DNA of 64,000 bases from Leucobacter sp. G161 (GTDB lineage Bacteria; Actinomycetota; Actinomycetes; Actinomycetales; Microbacteriaceae). Shown in pieces: positions 18,024-26,454 of the stretch. Both the position numbers and the translations under genes were made by a program. The notes beneath the pieces were generated by a model, which was given only the letters and a program-made list of their open reading frames with translations, did not search any database and had not been told where the DNA came from. Numbering within the stretch: the first letter of the stretch is position 1; each line of letters opens with the position of its first letter. The DNA is taken from the NCBI RefSeq assembly GCF_001482305.1, contig NZ_LOHP01000058.1, forward strand, positions 1 through 64,000, written 5' to 3'.

Positions 18024-18596
18024 ATGGCCTGGGATACCGAGCAGACACAGCGGCAACTCCTCGACGCTGGAGCGACGCTCTTCGCACGCCACGGCTTCGC
18101 GGGAACGACGATGGATGCCATCGGCCGAGAGTCCGGCATCAACAAGGAGCGGGTCTACTCCTACTTCGGCTCGAAGAGCGGGTTCTTTACCGCTGTACTC
18201 GACGACCAGCTCGCCGAGCTCCTCGAGCAGCTCCCCGTCGAGGGCACCGGCCCGGAGGCCGTCGGCGGCTACGCCGTCGCGCTCTTCGATCGGCTCGAGT
18301 CGCGCCCCGAGCTCGCGAGGCTGCTCGCGTGGGAAAGCCTCGAACTCACCGAGGCCGTCGCCGTCGACTGCCGCTCGCTGAGCTGCGCGAGCATCGCAAC
18401 GGGCATCGTCGCCGCTCTCCCAGACACTACGCGCGAGGGCGCCGAGCAGCTCCTCCTCTCGGTCATCACGCTCGTCGTCGGCTGGTGGACCCTCTCCCGG
18501 GTTGCCGACACCGTACTCACTGGCCACATCACGCCCGACACCCGGCGCGAGACGATCCGCGCCGACGCCGAGGCCCTCGCCGCCGCGCGCAGCTAG
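18024..18596 (+). CDS. TetR-family repressor
   Basis: A 190-residue regulator with a canonical N-terminal TetR HTH: LLDAGATLFARHGFAGTTMD, then IGRESGINKERVYSYFGSKS (about 11-55). The helical ligand-binding half is unspecific. The start at 18024 gives the usual short arm before helix 1; a longer upstream frame lacks support. The two CAAACGnnCGTTTG palindromes between it and the divergent reductase are its probable operators, implying autorepression and control of the reductase. Confidence 0.9.
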   Translation: MAWDTEQTQRQLLDAGATLFARHGFAGTTMDAIGRESGINKERVYSYFGSKSGFFTAVLDDQLAELLEQLPVEGTGPEAVGGYAVALFDRLESRPELARLLAWESLELTEAVAVDCRSLSCASIATGIVAALPDTTREGAEQLLLSVITLVVGWWTLSRVADTVLTGHITPDTRRETIRADAEALAAARS

Positions 18597-18653
18597 AGCT
18601 GGCACTGGCCCTGCGGATCCCGAGCCAGATCCGCCTGTGTCTGCCGCGCCAGC

Positions 18654-18659
18654 TAGGCT
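18654..18659 (+). promoter_or_regulatory. -10 hexamer TAGGCT, leaderless start
   Basis: TAGGCT stands six bases before the ATG of the exonuclease gene at 18666. Confidence 0.45.
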
Positions 18660-18665
18660 TGTCAC

Positions 18666-19544
18666 ATGCGCATCGCTACCTGGAACGTGAACTCGATCCG
18701 CACTCGATTCGGTCGCGTCGTCGACTGGCTGCAGCGCGAGGATATTGATGTCCTCGCCATGCAGGAAATCAAGTGCCGCCCCGACCAGTTCCCCATTGAG
18801 GCCTTCGAGCAGGCGGGCTACCATCTCGAGATCAATGGGCTGAACCAGTGGAACGGGGTCGCGTTCGCCAGCCGCCACGAGATGACCGACGTCGCACGCG
18901 GCTTCGACGGCATGCCCGGCTTCGGCAAGCGCATCAAGGGCCAGGAAGAGGTGCAGGGCACGGGGCCGAACGGCCTCCCGCTCGAGGCGCGCGCACTCGG
19001 CGTCACCGTCGGCGACCTGCGACTCTGGAGCCTGTATGTTCCCAATGGTCGCTCGCTTGAGGATCCGCACCTCGAATACAAGCTCGACTGGCTCGCCGCA
19101 CTCCGCAACAACACGGAGGCGTGGCTCGACGAGGATCCCGAGCTCGCGCTCGCCCTCATGGGCGACTGGAACGTCGCCCCGCTCGACGCCGACATGGGCG
19201 ACCCGTCGTTCGTGCTCGGCCGTTCCACCCACGTCTCCCCCGCCGAGCGCGCCGCATTTGAGGCGTTCGCACCACACGTCGCCGACGTCGTGCGGCCCAT
19301 CGTTCCCGAGGGCTACACATTCTGGGATTACAAGGCCGGCCGCTTCCAGAAGGACGAGGGCATGCGCATCGACTTCATCCTGGGGTCCGAGGCGTTTGCC
19401 GACACTGTGACGGGCGCGAGCATCCACCGCGACGAGCGACGCGGCGACGCCCCCAGCGACCACGTCCCGGTCGTCGTCGACATCGATCCGAGCCTGCTCG
19501 GCGGCACGTTCGAGGACGAGTACGACCGCCCGATGGTGTTCTAG
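18666..19544 (+). CDS. xth: Exodeoxyribonuclease III
   Basis: A 292-residue member of the AP endonuclease/exonuclease III family. It opens with MRIATWNVNSIRTR, carries the metal-binding MQEIKC at about residue 36, GDWNVAP near 165 and the terminal catalytic SDHVPVVVDID near 265. The enzyme incises DNA at abasic sites and degrades 3' ends in base-excision repair. Length and motif order are normal for the family. It appears monocistronic. Confidence 0.93.
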   Translation: MRIATWNVNSIRTRFGRVVDWLQREDIDVLAMQEIKCRPDQFPIEAFEQAGYHLEINGLNQWNGVAFASRHEMTDVARGFDGMPGFGKRIKGQEEVQGTGPNGLPLEARALGVTVGDLRLWSLYVPNGRSLEDPHLEYKLDWLAALRNNTEAWLDEDPELALALMGDWNVAPLDADMGDPSFVLGRSTHVSPAERAAFEAFAPHVADVVRPIVPEGYTFWDYKAGRFQKDEGMRIDFILGSEAFADTVTGASIHRDERRGDAPSDHVPVVVDIDPSLLGGTFEDEYDRPMVF

Positions 19545-19559
19545 CGGGGCCCTCCCCGC
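19544..19559 (+). terminator. Short hairpin after exonuclease gene
   Basis: GCGGGG/CCCCGC with a CCCT loop starts on the last base of the stop codon. No T run follows, so termination is uncertain. Confidence 0.3.
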
Positions 19560-19665
19560 CCTGATCCACCCCTTCCGGTCAGGACCCCCACCCCTCCGCG
19601 CGCCGCAACCGCGGGGTGTTACGAACGCGCGCGAAACCCCGGGAATAGTTCTCAGCTTTTCCCGT

Positions 19666-19695
19666 TACATTTATATGCAAGCGCATATAAATGTA
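19666..19695. promoter_or_regulatory. 30-bp palindrome upstream of LLM operon
   Basis: TACATTTATATGC and its exact complement GCATATAAATGTA flank AAGC, giving 13-bp perfect arms. The A+T-rich site stands out in this DNA and lies about 80 bases before the monooxygenase start, overlapping plausible promoter elements. It is the probable operator of the MarR protein encoded in the same operon. Confidence 0.75.
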
Positions 19696-19777
19696 TGGAT
19701 CGGGGCGCAGCCCAAGGTTCGCGCCGGCGCACAGCACGCACAGACCGCACCACACGCAACAACCCCAGGAGCACACA

Positions 19778-20962
19778 ATGGAATTCGGGATCTTCTCCGT
19801 CTCCGACGTCACGCGCGACCCCGTGAGCGGAGACACCCCAAGCGAGGCCGCACGCATCAAGGGCCTCGCCAAGATTGCAACGCACGCCGAGGAGGTGGGC
19901 TTCGACGTCTTCGCCATCGGCGAGCACCACAACCCCCCGTTCTTCTCCTCGAGTCCCACGACGTTCCTCGCGCACATCGCGGCGCTCACGAAAACGTTGA
20001 AGCTCTCGACGAGCACGACGCTCATCACCACGAACGACCCCGTGCGCATCGCCGAAGAGTACGCGATGCTGCAGCACCTCGCCGACGGCCGCATGGACCT
20101 CATGCTCGGCCGCGGCAACACCGCGCCCGTCTACCCGTGGTTCGGCAAGGACATCCGCTCGGCACTGCCGCTCGCGCTCGAAAACTACAACCTGCTGCAC
20201 CGCCTGTGGCGCGAGGACGTCGTCGACTACGAGGGCAACTTCCGTACCCCGCTGCAGGGCTTCACCTCGACGCCCCGCCCGCTCGACGACGTGCCGCCCT
20301 TCGTCTGGCACGGCTCGATCCGCACCCCCGAAATCGCCGAGCAAGCAGCCTTCCACGGCGACGGCTTCTTCTCGAACCACATCTTCGCCCCGTCGGCACA
20401 CTCGCTGCGCCTCGTGAACTTCTACCGCCAGCGCTACGAGCACTACGGGCACGGCAAGGCGAAGCAGGCGATCGTCGGCCTCGGCGGGCAGGCGTACGTC
20501 GCGAAGAATTCGCAGGATGCGGCGCGCGAGTTCCGCCCCTACTTCAACGAGGCGCCCGTCTACGGCCACGGCCCCTCGATGGAAGACTTCACGAGCCAGA
20601 CGCCGCTGAGCGTCGGCAGCCCGCAGGAGATCATCGATAAGACCCTCTCGTTCCGCGACATGTTCGGCGACTACCAGCGCCAGATGTTCCTCGTGGATCA
20701 CGCGGGCCTGCCGACCGACACCGTGCTCAAGCAGCTCGATCTGCTCGGCTCAGAGGTGCTCCCGGTGCTGCGCGCCGAGCTCGCCAAGCTGCGCGACCCC
20801 GAGGTGCCAGAGTCGCCGTCACACGCAGACCTCGTGAAGGCGAAGTACGGTGATGGTGAAGTGCGGCAGCCCCGCCCGAACCCGAACCGCGGCGACAACG
20901 TCACCGGCGGCTCGCCCTACCAGGACAGCCCGGCGGCCGCAGGCGCCGCGTTCGGCCTCTAA
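19778..20962 (+). CDS. LLM-class flavin-dependent oxidoreductase (CE1758-type)
   Basis: A 394-residue luciferase-like TIM-barrel protein: MEFGIFSVSDVTRDP at the start, IGEHHNPPFFSSSP and STSTTLITTNDPVRIAEEYA follow, and DLMLGRGNTAPVYPWFG is the flavin/phosphate region. The start at 19778 has AGGAG six to ten bases upstream. Together with the FMN reductase gene downstream it forms the two-component CE1758/CE1759 type named from corynebacteria, where the reductase would supply reduced FMN. The substrate is unknown. Confidence 0.88.
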   Translation: MEFGIFSVSDVTRDPVSGDTPSEAARIKGLAKIATHAEEVGFDVFAIGEHHNPPFFSSSPTTFLAHIAALTKTLKLSTSTTLITTNDPVRIAEEYAMLQHLADGRMDLMLGRGNTAPVYPWFGKDIRSALPLALENYNLLHRLWREDVVDYEGNFRTPLQGFTSTPRPLDDVPPFVWHGSIRTPEIAEQAAFHGDGFFSNHIFAPSAHSLRLVNFYRQRYEHYGHGKAKQAIVGLGGQAYVAKNSQDAAREFRPYFNEAPVYGHGPSMEDFTSQTPLSVGSPQEIIDKTLSFRDMFGDYQRQMFLVDHAGLPTDTVLKQLDLLGSEVLPVLRAELAKLRDPEVPESPSHADLVKAKYGDGEVRQPRPNPNRGDNVTGGSPYQDSPAAAGAAFGL

Positions 20963-20998
20963 CATCCATCCACCGCAGTCGTCCGAGAGGAGCTTCCC

Positions 20999-21445
20999 GT
21001 GAGCACGAACAGAACCGATATCCGGCTCGCCATCGAGGTGTGGGAGTCGATCATGACCGCGCACGCGCGACTCTCGGGCGACTTCGGCGCCCGCCCGATC
21101 TGGAGCGAGGCGAGCATGCGTGAGTACGATGTGCTCTACACGCTCGTCAAGCGAGGCGAGGCAATGCGGCTCTGCGATCTCCAGGAGGATGTGCTCCTCA
21201 GCCAGCCCGCACTCTCGCGCATGGTGGATCGGCTGGTCACGCGAGGCCTGCTCGTGCGCAAGCCCGACCCGGAGGACGGCCGCGCCGTCCTCGTTGAGCT
21301 CAGCACCGAGGGAGCCCGCGTACAGCGCGAGGTGGGGCGCGCGCATGGCCGCGACATCGGCCAGGCCATGCGCGCCCTCTCCCCAGAGGAACTCCGCGAG
21401 GCGAAGCGTCTCATGCACAAACTTCTCGCGGCCAGGCCCGAGTAA
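20999..21445 (+). CDS. MarR-family regulator of the LLM operon
   Basis: A 148-residue winged-helix regulator with GTG start and GAGAGGAG upstream. MREYDVLYTLVKRG, LLSQPALSRMVDRLVTRGLL and the wing RKPDPEDGRAVLVELSTEG are classical MarR features. It lies between the monooxygenase and FMN reductase genes and probably binds the palindrome at 19666-19695, giving autoregulation. No sensing cysteine is obvious apart from Cys in MRLCDLQED. Confidence 0.88.
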   Translation: MSTNRTDIRLAIEVWESIMTAHARLSGDFGARPIWSEASMREYDVLYTLVKRGEAMRLCDLQEDVLLSQPALSRMVDRLVTRGLLVRKPDPEDGRAVLVELSTEGARVQREVGRAHGRDIGQAMRALSPEELREAKRLMHKLLAARPE

Positions 21446-21476
21446 CCCCGTCAGTCTTCTCTGAGAAAGCAGCACC

Positions 21477-22139
21477 ATGTCAGACATCAAGCAGCTCGTC
21501 ATCGTCAACGCCGGGACGAGTGACCCCTCGACCACGCGCCTCCTCGCGGATCGCGCAACGACGAAGGCCCTCTCCGGGGCGAAGCGACGCGGCATTGAGA
21601 TGGAGGCGCGCGTCATCGATCTGCGCCCACTCGCTGGCGACATCATGGCGGCACTCACCACACAGCTTGTCTCCGCAGAGCTTGAGCGGGCAACCGAGAT
21701 CCTCCGCGACGCAGACGCCATCATTGCGGCGACGCCGGTGTACAAGGCCGCGGCAAGCGGGCTCTTTACCGCCTTCTTCCAGGCGCTCGACAACGATCTC
21801 CTCATTGGCACGCCGGTGCTGCTCGCCGCCACAGCAGGAAGTCCGCGACACTCACTCGTCGTAGACGATCAGCTTCGTGGGTTCTTTGCGTACCTGCGCA
21901 CGGTCACGGCCCCCACGTCGCTCGTGAGCTCGCCAGATGATTGGACGAGCAGTGAGTTCGGCAAGCGGGTGGATCGGGCCGCAACGGAGCTCGTCGCACT
22001 CGTCGCCAGCGGGTTCCGCGAGAACGCACGCGGCGAGGGCTGGGATGCCTACCAGCACTCGTACGGCAGCGCGGGCGGCACCGAGCTCGGGATCAATCTC
22101 GATTCGGATCTCATGCGCCTCGCGGCCGGCGGAAAGTAG
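21477..22139 (+). CDS. NAD(P)H-dependent FMN reductase (CE1759-type)
   Basis: A 220-residue flavodoxin-like reductase. LVIVNAGTSDPSTTRLLAD is the phosphate loop and AIIAATPVYKAAASGLFTAF the conserved family segment. It matches the LLM-partnered FMN reductase type and presumably delivers FMNH2 to the monooxygenase two genes upstream. AGAAAG precedes the ATG, and the three genes are separated by only about 30 bases each. Confidence 0.88.
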   Translation: MSDIKQLVIVNAGTSDPSTTRLLADRATTKALSGAKRRGIEMEARVIDLRPLAGDIMAALTTQLVSAELERATEILRDADAIIAATPVYKAAASGLFTAFFQALDNDLLIGTPVLLAATAGSPRHSLVVDDQLRGFFAYLRTVTAPTSLVSSPDDWTSSEFGKRVDRAATELVALVASGFRENARGEGWDAYQHSYGSAGGTELGINLDSDLMRLAAGGK

Positions 22140-22165
22140 CTCCCCGCCTCACACAAAGCGGGAGC
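22139..22165. terminator. Hairpin between convergent genes
   Basis: GCTCCCCGC pairs with GCGGGAGC (one bulged C) across a CTCACACAAA-type loop, between the reductase stop and the MFS stop at 22181. Confidence 0.4.
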
Positions 22166-22180
22166 GCACGCTTGCTCTCG

Positions 22181-23428
22181 CTAACTGGCGTCACCAGCGG
22201 CAATCGCACTCGCTTCAGCGATGCCCTCGGGTGCCAGTGTTGGGTGATTGTCGGCGCCGATGTGTGCCAGGGGCTTGCCGCGCACCGCCAGCACGAGGAT
22301 CGCCGTCAGCACGGCGCAGGCGCCGAGCCAGTAGGGGGCCGCCGCTCCAAGCGACGCGGCCAGCGGTCCGGCTACGGCTGGTGCGATCGCGCCCCCGATG
22401 AACCGCACGCCCGAATAGGTCGAAGAGGCGACACTTCGCGGCAGGTCAGTGGCCTCCATCACCGCTTCGGTGAGCGCCGTGTTCATGACGCCCAGCAGTA
22501 GGCCACTGACGATGACAAGCGTGATGAGCGTCGGCAGCGACGCGACACCGACAGCGAGGGCGGCGAGACAGAGCGCAAATAGCGCCAGCATGGTGAACAG
22601 CACCGGACGCAACCCACAGCGGCGGGTGAGCAGCGGCGCGACGACCACCGAGGTGACTGCGAGCGCGAGCCCCCATCCAAAGAAGACGAGCCCAAGCTCA
22701 CGCGCACCGAAGTGCTGCCCCGCGGCGCCCGCGGCAGCTTCGATCGGGTATGGACTGTAGGCCAGGAGCGTAAAGAAGCCGAAGTTGTAGCAGACGGCCA
22801 CGAGCGACAGTGACAGCAGCGCCGGATGCCGCAACGCACGGAACCCTGCCAGCACGTCCGGTCGTTCAGTGCGGGCCGCGGCACGCTCTGCCGCGCTGAG
22901 CCTCGGAAGCCGAAGCAACACGAGGATCGCAACGAGGGCGACTGCCATGAGCGCGGCGGTGCCGAAGAACGGTCCACGCCACGAGAGCTCCCCGAGTGCG
23001 CCACCGACGAGCGGCCCGACGGCCATACCCACCCCAAGCGCTGCCTCGTAGAGCACGATGGCCTGCCGTGAACCGCCCGATGCGGCGCCGACGATTGCGG
23101 CGAGCGCAGTCGAGAGGAAGAGCGCGTTGCCGAGGCCCCAGCCGGCCCTGAATCCGATGATCGCGTCCACCGATCCAGCGAAACCCGCAAGGCCCGCGAA
23201 CACCACGATGAGGACAAGGCCGGCGATGAGCGTCCACTTCACCCCGATCCGACCTGACACCCAGCTGGTGAAGAACATGGCGATGCCAGTCACAAACAGG
23301 TAGCTGGTGAACAGCAGCATCGTCTCGCTCGGGGTGGCGTTGAGGTCAGCGCTGATCTTTGTCAGAATCGGATCGACGAGCCCGATCCCCATGAAGGAGA
23401 TTGCGCAGGCGAACGCGATCGCCCACAC
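22181..23428 (-). CDS. MFS efflux transporter
   Basis: At least 415 residues with about twelve hydrophobic segments. It opens with WAIAFACAISFMGIGLVDPI, typical of drug-efflux MFS proteins, and has the loop-2 motif SWVSGRIGVKW. The GTG at 23428 is the first standard start, yet coding similarity appears to continue upstream (PSIFRQPTAV) to an AAAGGA at 23483-23488 followed six bases later by ACG at 23476. The true N-terminus may therefore be longer or use a rare start. It follows a MarR gene in the same direction and is probably controlled by it. Confidence 0.85.
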   Translation of the reverse strand: MWAIAFACAISFMGIGLVDPILTKISADLNATPSETMLLFTSYLFVTGIAMFFTSWVSGRIGVKWTLIAGLVLIVVFAGLAGFAGSVDAIIGFRAGWGLGNALFLSTALAAIVGAASGGSRQAIVLYEAALGVGMAVGPLVGGALGELSWRGPFFGTAALMAVALVAILVLLRLPRLSAAERAAARTERPDVLAGFRALRHPALLSLSLVAVCYNFGFFTLLAYSPYPIEAAAGAAGQHFGARELGLVFFGWGLALAVTSVVVAPLLTRRCGLRPVLFTMLALFALCLAALAVGVASLPTLITLVIVSGLLLGVMNTALTEAVMEATDLPRSVASSTYSGVRFIGGAIAPAVAGPLAASLGAAAPYWLGACAVLTAILVLAVRGKPLAHIGADNHPTLAPEGIAEASAIAAGDAS

Positions 23429-23513
23429 TGCGGTGGGTTGACGGAATATTGACGGGCGTGGCTCGGCAGTGTTCGTAAGCGTTCCTTTGTTCGGTGCGGG
23501 CGAAGCCCTGGGG

Positions 23514-23966
23514 CTACACGGCGTTGGCGATGCTCAGCATGAGTTCTGCGGCACGAGCGAGCGCAGCGCGGTCTGCCGCGTCGAGCTCCGCGAGCTTCGG
23601 GGTGATGAGGTTCGCTGCACCCCTGCGGTACGCGGCGAGCGCAGCGACGCCACGGGCGGTGATGCCGACAAGCGTTGCGCGCCGGTCAGCCGGGTCGACT
23701 ACTCGATCCACCCAGCCTTCGCCCTCGAGCCGCTGCACGAGGGTCGTCATCGTGGGTTGGGCGACCCGCTGGGCTGCCGCAAGGTCGGTCACTCGCGTCG
23801 CCCCCTCGCGTTCGATGTCTGCGAGCACGCGCCACGCGATCGAGGAGTAGGTGACGCCGGAGATTGTGCTGGCGGCACGCGTCAATCTCGCAGCAGAACG
23901 CACGAGGTCGAGCGCGAGCTCGGAGTGCGCGTGTGCTGCCGACGATTGCTGCGTGAGATCACTCAT
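23514..23966 (-). CDS. MarR-family repressor of MFS gene
   Basis: A 150-residue winged-helix regulator (VTDLAAAQRVAQPTMTTLVQ, then DRRATLVGITARG). The ATG at 23966 is preferred over an upstream in-frame ATG because the longer form would translate through the palindrome at 23984-24008. The gene precedes the MFS transporter in a leftward pair, the usual MarR-efflux arrangement in which ligand relieves repression of the pump. Confidence 0.88.
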   Translation of the reverse strand: MSDLTQQSSAAHAHSELALDLVRSAARLTRAASTISGVTYSSIAWRVLADIEREGATRVTDLAAAQRVAQPTMTTLVQRLEGEGWVDRVVDPADRRATLVGITARGVAALAAYRRGAANLITPKLAELDAADRAALARAAELMLSIANAV

Positions 23967-23983
23967 GGATACCACCGTACCAG

Positions 23984-24008
23984 AATTACATAGCATGGCT
24001 ATGTAATT
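23984..24008. promoter_or_regulatory. MarR operator palindrome
   Basis: AATTACATAGC and GCTATGTAATT flank ATG: 11-bp perfect arms, 18 bases upstream of the marR start and between divergent genes. It is A+T-rich against its surroundings. Confidence 0.8.
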
Positions 24009-24048
24009 TCGAGTCAATAGCTCCAGGCACCCGCCAAGCCCCATCGCC

Positions 24049-24054
24049 TACGAT
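24049..24054 (+). promoter_or_regulatory. -10 hexamer TACGAT, leaderless start
   Basis: Six bases separate the hexamer from the ATG at 24061 of the sulfurtransferase gene. Confidence 0.45.
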
Positions 24055-24060
24055 CGCACT

Positions 24061-24938
24061 ATGAGCGAACGCATCGACGCATCGGAGCCAGGCCTCCTCA
24101 TCAGCGCCCGCGAGCTGCAGGCGGTGCTCGCCGCAGAGGCGGGAACCACCGACGGGCCGCGCACCCGGGTACTCGATGTCCGCTGGACGCTCACCGAACC
24201 TGCCGGCCATCGGGCGTATCTCGCGGGCCATATCCCCGGCGCCGTGTATGTCGATCTCGAATCCGAACTCTCGGATCACGGCCCCGCGACACTCGGGCGG
24301 CACCCGCTCCCCGGCGGCGAGGCGCTCACCCACTCCGCACGCAGGTGGGGGCTCCACCCCGATGACACCGTCATCGCCTACGACGGCGGCGGAAACTTCG
24401 CGGCGCGCGACTCTGGTGGCTACTGCGCGACGCAGGTTTCACCCGGGTCCGCCTGCTCGACGGCGCGCTCCCCGCGTGGGAGGCCGCAGGGTTCCCCCTT
24501 GAGCAGGCGGAGCCAACGCCAGCGCCCGGTTCAGTCACCTTCTTTCCCGGCCAGTCACCCACGCTCGACCTTGCTGACGCAGGCCGCTTCGCGCGCGAGC
24601 ACACGCTGCTCGACGCCCGCGCCGCCGAGCGTTACTCGGGCGAAACCGAGCCCATGGACCCCGTCGCCGGCCATATCCCGGGTGCCAAGAACCTGCCAAC
24701 CTCAGGCAACCTCGACGCACACGGCCACTTCCTGCCAGCGGAGGCACTGCGCGAACGATTCGCAGCGGTCACCTCCGATGGGCCGCATGTTGGTTTCTAC
24801 TGCGGATCCGGCATCACCGCGAGCCACGCGCTCTTCGCGTTCGCGCTCACCGGCGGCGAGGGTGCGCTGTTCCCGGGCTCCTGGTCGCAGTGGTCGAATC
24901 ACCCGGACATGCCGGTTGCGACGGGGCCCACCCCGTAG
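24061..24938 (+). pseudogene. Sulfurtransferase (tandem rhodanese), frameshifted
   Basis: Two joined rhodanese domains of a thiosulfate/3-mercaptopyruvate sulfurtransferase. Frame one reads LDVRWTLTEPAGHRAYLAGH, then YDGGGNFAAR to about 24407. Beyond roughly 24414 the similarity continues one frame back as WWLLRDAGFTRVRLLDGALP, DPVAGHIPGAKNLP and the active-site segment FYCGSGITASHALFAF, ending at 24938. A single missing base (or two extra) near GCGCGACTCTGG accounts for it and would restore about 292 residues, a normal length. It may be a true pseudogene or a sequence error. Confidence 0.82.
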
Positions 24939-24946
24939 CCGACGGA

Positions 24947-25864
24947 TCAGCCGAGCAGCACCGTCGCGAGAAACAGGATCGGCACGCATCCGATGGTCGT
25001 GATCAGCACGGTGTCGCGCGCCACCGCCTCACCGACCCCGAAGTGTTGGGCGTAGTTGAAGACGTTCTGGGCCGAGGGCAACGCGGCGAGCACGACGACG
25101 ATCAGCACTTCCCCCGGTACGAGCCCGAAGACGTATGTCGCACTCAGCCAAGCAATGGCTGGCATCACGAGAAGCTTCAGCCCGCTGGCGAGCATCACCT
25201 CGCCCCGGTGCGGGCCCGCGCTGAGCACACGGCGCCCATGGAGCGACACCCCGAAGCTGATGAGCAGCACCGGAACGCACGCGTTGGCGATGAACTCGAT
25301 CGGCGCAAACACGATCGTCGGAAGGGTCATGCCGCTCACCGAGACCGCAACCCCGAGTGCCGAGCCCACGATGATGGGGTTGCGCAGCGCACGCCAAATC
25401 GCACCGATCTGGAAGCGACCACCGGCCGCCGCTTCAAGGATGGAGAGCGAGACCGGGGTGAGGATGAGCAACTGGAACAGCACAATCGGGGCTGGGTAGG
25501 CCGCGCTTCCCAAAATGTACAGCGAGAGCGGGATGCCGATGTTGTTCGCGTTCACTTGCCCTGCCGCCAGTGCCCCGATGAGGGTCTCGGCTGCAGACCG
25601 CTTCCACACCAGCTTCGTCACCAGCGCGTACACGCCAATGACGGCGAGCGCGGCAACAGCAGAAACCGGCAGCAGCGAGGAGAACAGCATGTCGACCTCG
25701 GCCTGCGACAGCACGACGAAGAGCAGCGCAGGCGAGAGCACCCAGAACACGAGTTGGCTCATCGTTGCGCGCGAGGACGCGTCGAGCACGCCCGTTCGGC
25801 CGAGGATCCACCCGACGAAGATGGCGAACCCAACCACGACAAAGCCTGTCAGCGCGTCAAGCAA
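24947..25864 (-). CDS. AEC-family transporter (auxin-efflux-carrier type)
   Basis: A 305-residue membrane protein with about ten hydrophobic segments and the AEC/PIN-like permease pattern (VGWILGRTGVLD at the start, NANNIGIPLSLYILG mid-protein, ALPSAQNVFNYAQHFG near the end). Bacterial members export or import organic acids such as malonate or malate; the substrate here is unknown. The start is TTG at 25864, supported by GAGAGGC four bases upstream; no ATG or GTG is suitably placed. Confidence 0.87.
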   Translation of the reverse strand: MLDALTGFVVVGFAIFVGWILGRTGVLDASSRATMSQLVFWVLSPALLFVVLSQAEVDMLFSSLLPVSAVAALAVIGVYALVTKLVWKRSAAETLIGALAAGQVNANNIGIPLSLYILGSAAYPAPIVLFQLLILTPVSLSILEAAAGGRFQIGAIWRALRNPIIVGSALGVAVSVSGMTLPTIVFAPIEFIANACVPVLLISFGVSLHGRRVLSAGPHRGEVMLASGLKLLVMPAIAWLSATYVFGLVPGEVLIVVVLAALPSAQNVFNYAQHFGVGEAVARDTVLITTIGCVPILFLATVLLG

Positions 25865-25951
25865 CGGTGCCTCTCTGGGGTGCGTTCTCTCCCAGCCTAC
25901 CCTTCGCGCCCCGCGCCCCGCTCAGTCCATATCGACTCAGCACAAGAGTTG

Positions 25952-25999
25952 GGCCAGCAGGGGGCTCGGCCAGCAAAGGGCTGGGGCAGCAGGGGCTGC
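25952..25999. repeat. Three 16-bp tandem repeats
   Basis: Units GGCCAGCAGGGGGCTC (25952), GGCCAGCAAAGGGCTG (25968) and GGGCAGCAGGGGCTGC (25984) are head to tail between the AEC gene and the DUF2853 stop. The remainder of 25865-26004 holds only promoter-like space. Confidence 0.65.
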
Positions 26000-26004
26000 G
26001 CGAG

Positions 26005-26316
26005 CTAGCCTCCGAAGACTCCGAGCTTGCCGTAGTGCGCCGCCAGGAGGTAGTAGACGGTCAGGCGCTGCTTGTGGCCTGGTACCTGGTCCCCGACCGT
26101 GGCAATCGCTTCGTCGATGGACGCGTCGGAGTCGGTGACACCAAGCTTGCCCTTCACGAAGCTCTCGCGCACGCGGGCGAGCTCCGCGGGGTCGCTGTAG
26201 GAGACGAGACGAGCGTCGGCGTTCGTCAGCGCAAGCGCGTACGTCTTCTCCATATTCGCAACGACTGCTTCGCTCGCGTCCGGGGCGTACTTCTGAATGT
26301 CTTCGAGAGCGCTCAT
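26005..26316 (-). CDS. DUF2853 family protein
   Basis: A 103-residue soluble, helical protein. The opening MSALEDIQKYAPDAS and the end YYLLAAHYGKLGVFGG match the DUF2853 family, whose function is unknown. AAGGAAGGATCC precedes the ATG. It stands alone, downstream of a hairpin that ends the preceding operon. Confidence 0.8.
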   Translation of the reverse strand: MSALEDIQKYAPDASEAVVANMEKTYALALTNADARLVSYSDPAELARVRESFVKGKLGVTDSDASIDEAIATVGDQVPGHKQRLTVYYLLAAHYGKLGVFGG

Positions 26317-26409
26317 GAGAACGGATCCTTCCTTGGAAACCTATCCCCCGTCTTTGGGGTGCCTTTCCCATTCTGGCGCGGCTCTCGAAAAAGATATAGA
26401 GGGGAGCAC

Positions 26410-26444
26410 AAGAGGGGCCTGGTTTTGTCAACCAGACCCCTCTT
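26410..26444 (-). terminator. Terminator hairpin after aminotransferase gene
   Basis: AAGAGGGG-C-CTGGTT pairs with AACCAG-A-CCCCTCTT around a TTGTC loop, 11 bases past the aminotransferase stop (minus strand). The U run is weak. Confidence 0.65.
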
Positions 26445-26454
26445 GAGAACAGAA

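Noticed and set aside
17877-19463. 528-codon minus-strand frame across tetR and the exonuclease gene
   Set aside because: Only its last 18 codons (the leader ORF) are credible; the rest opposes two well-defined genes.
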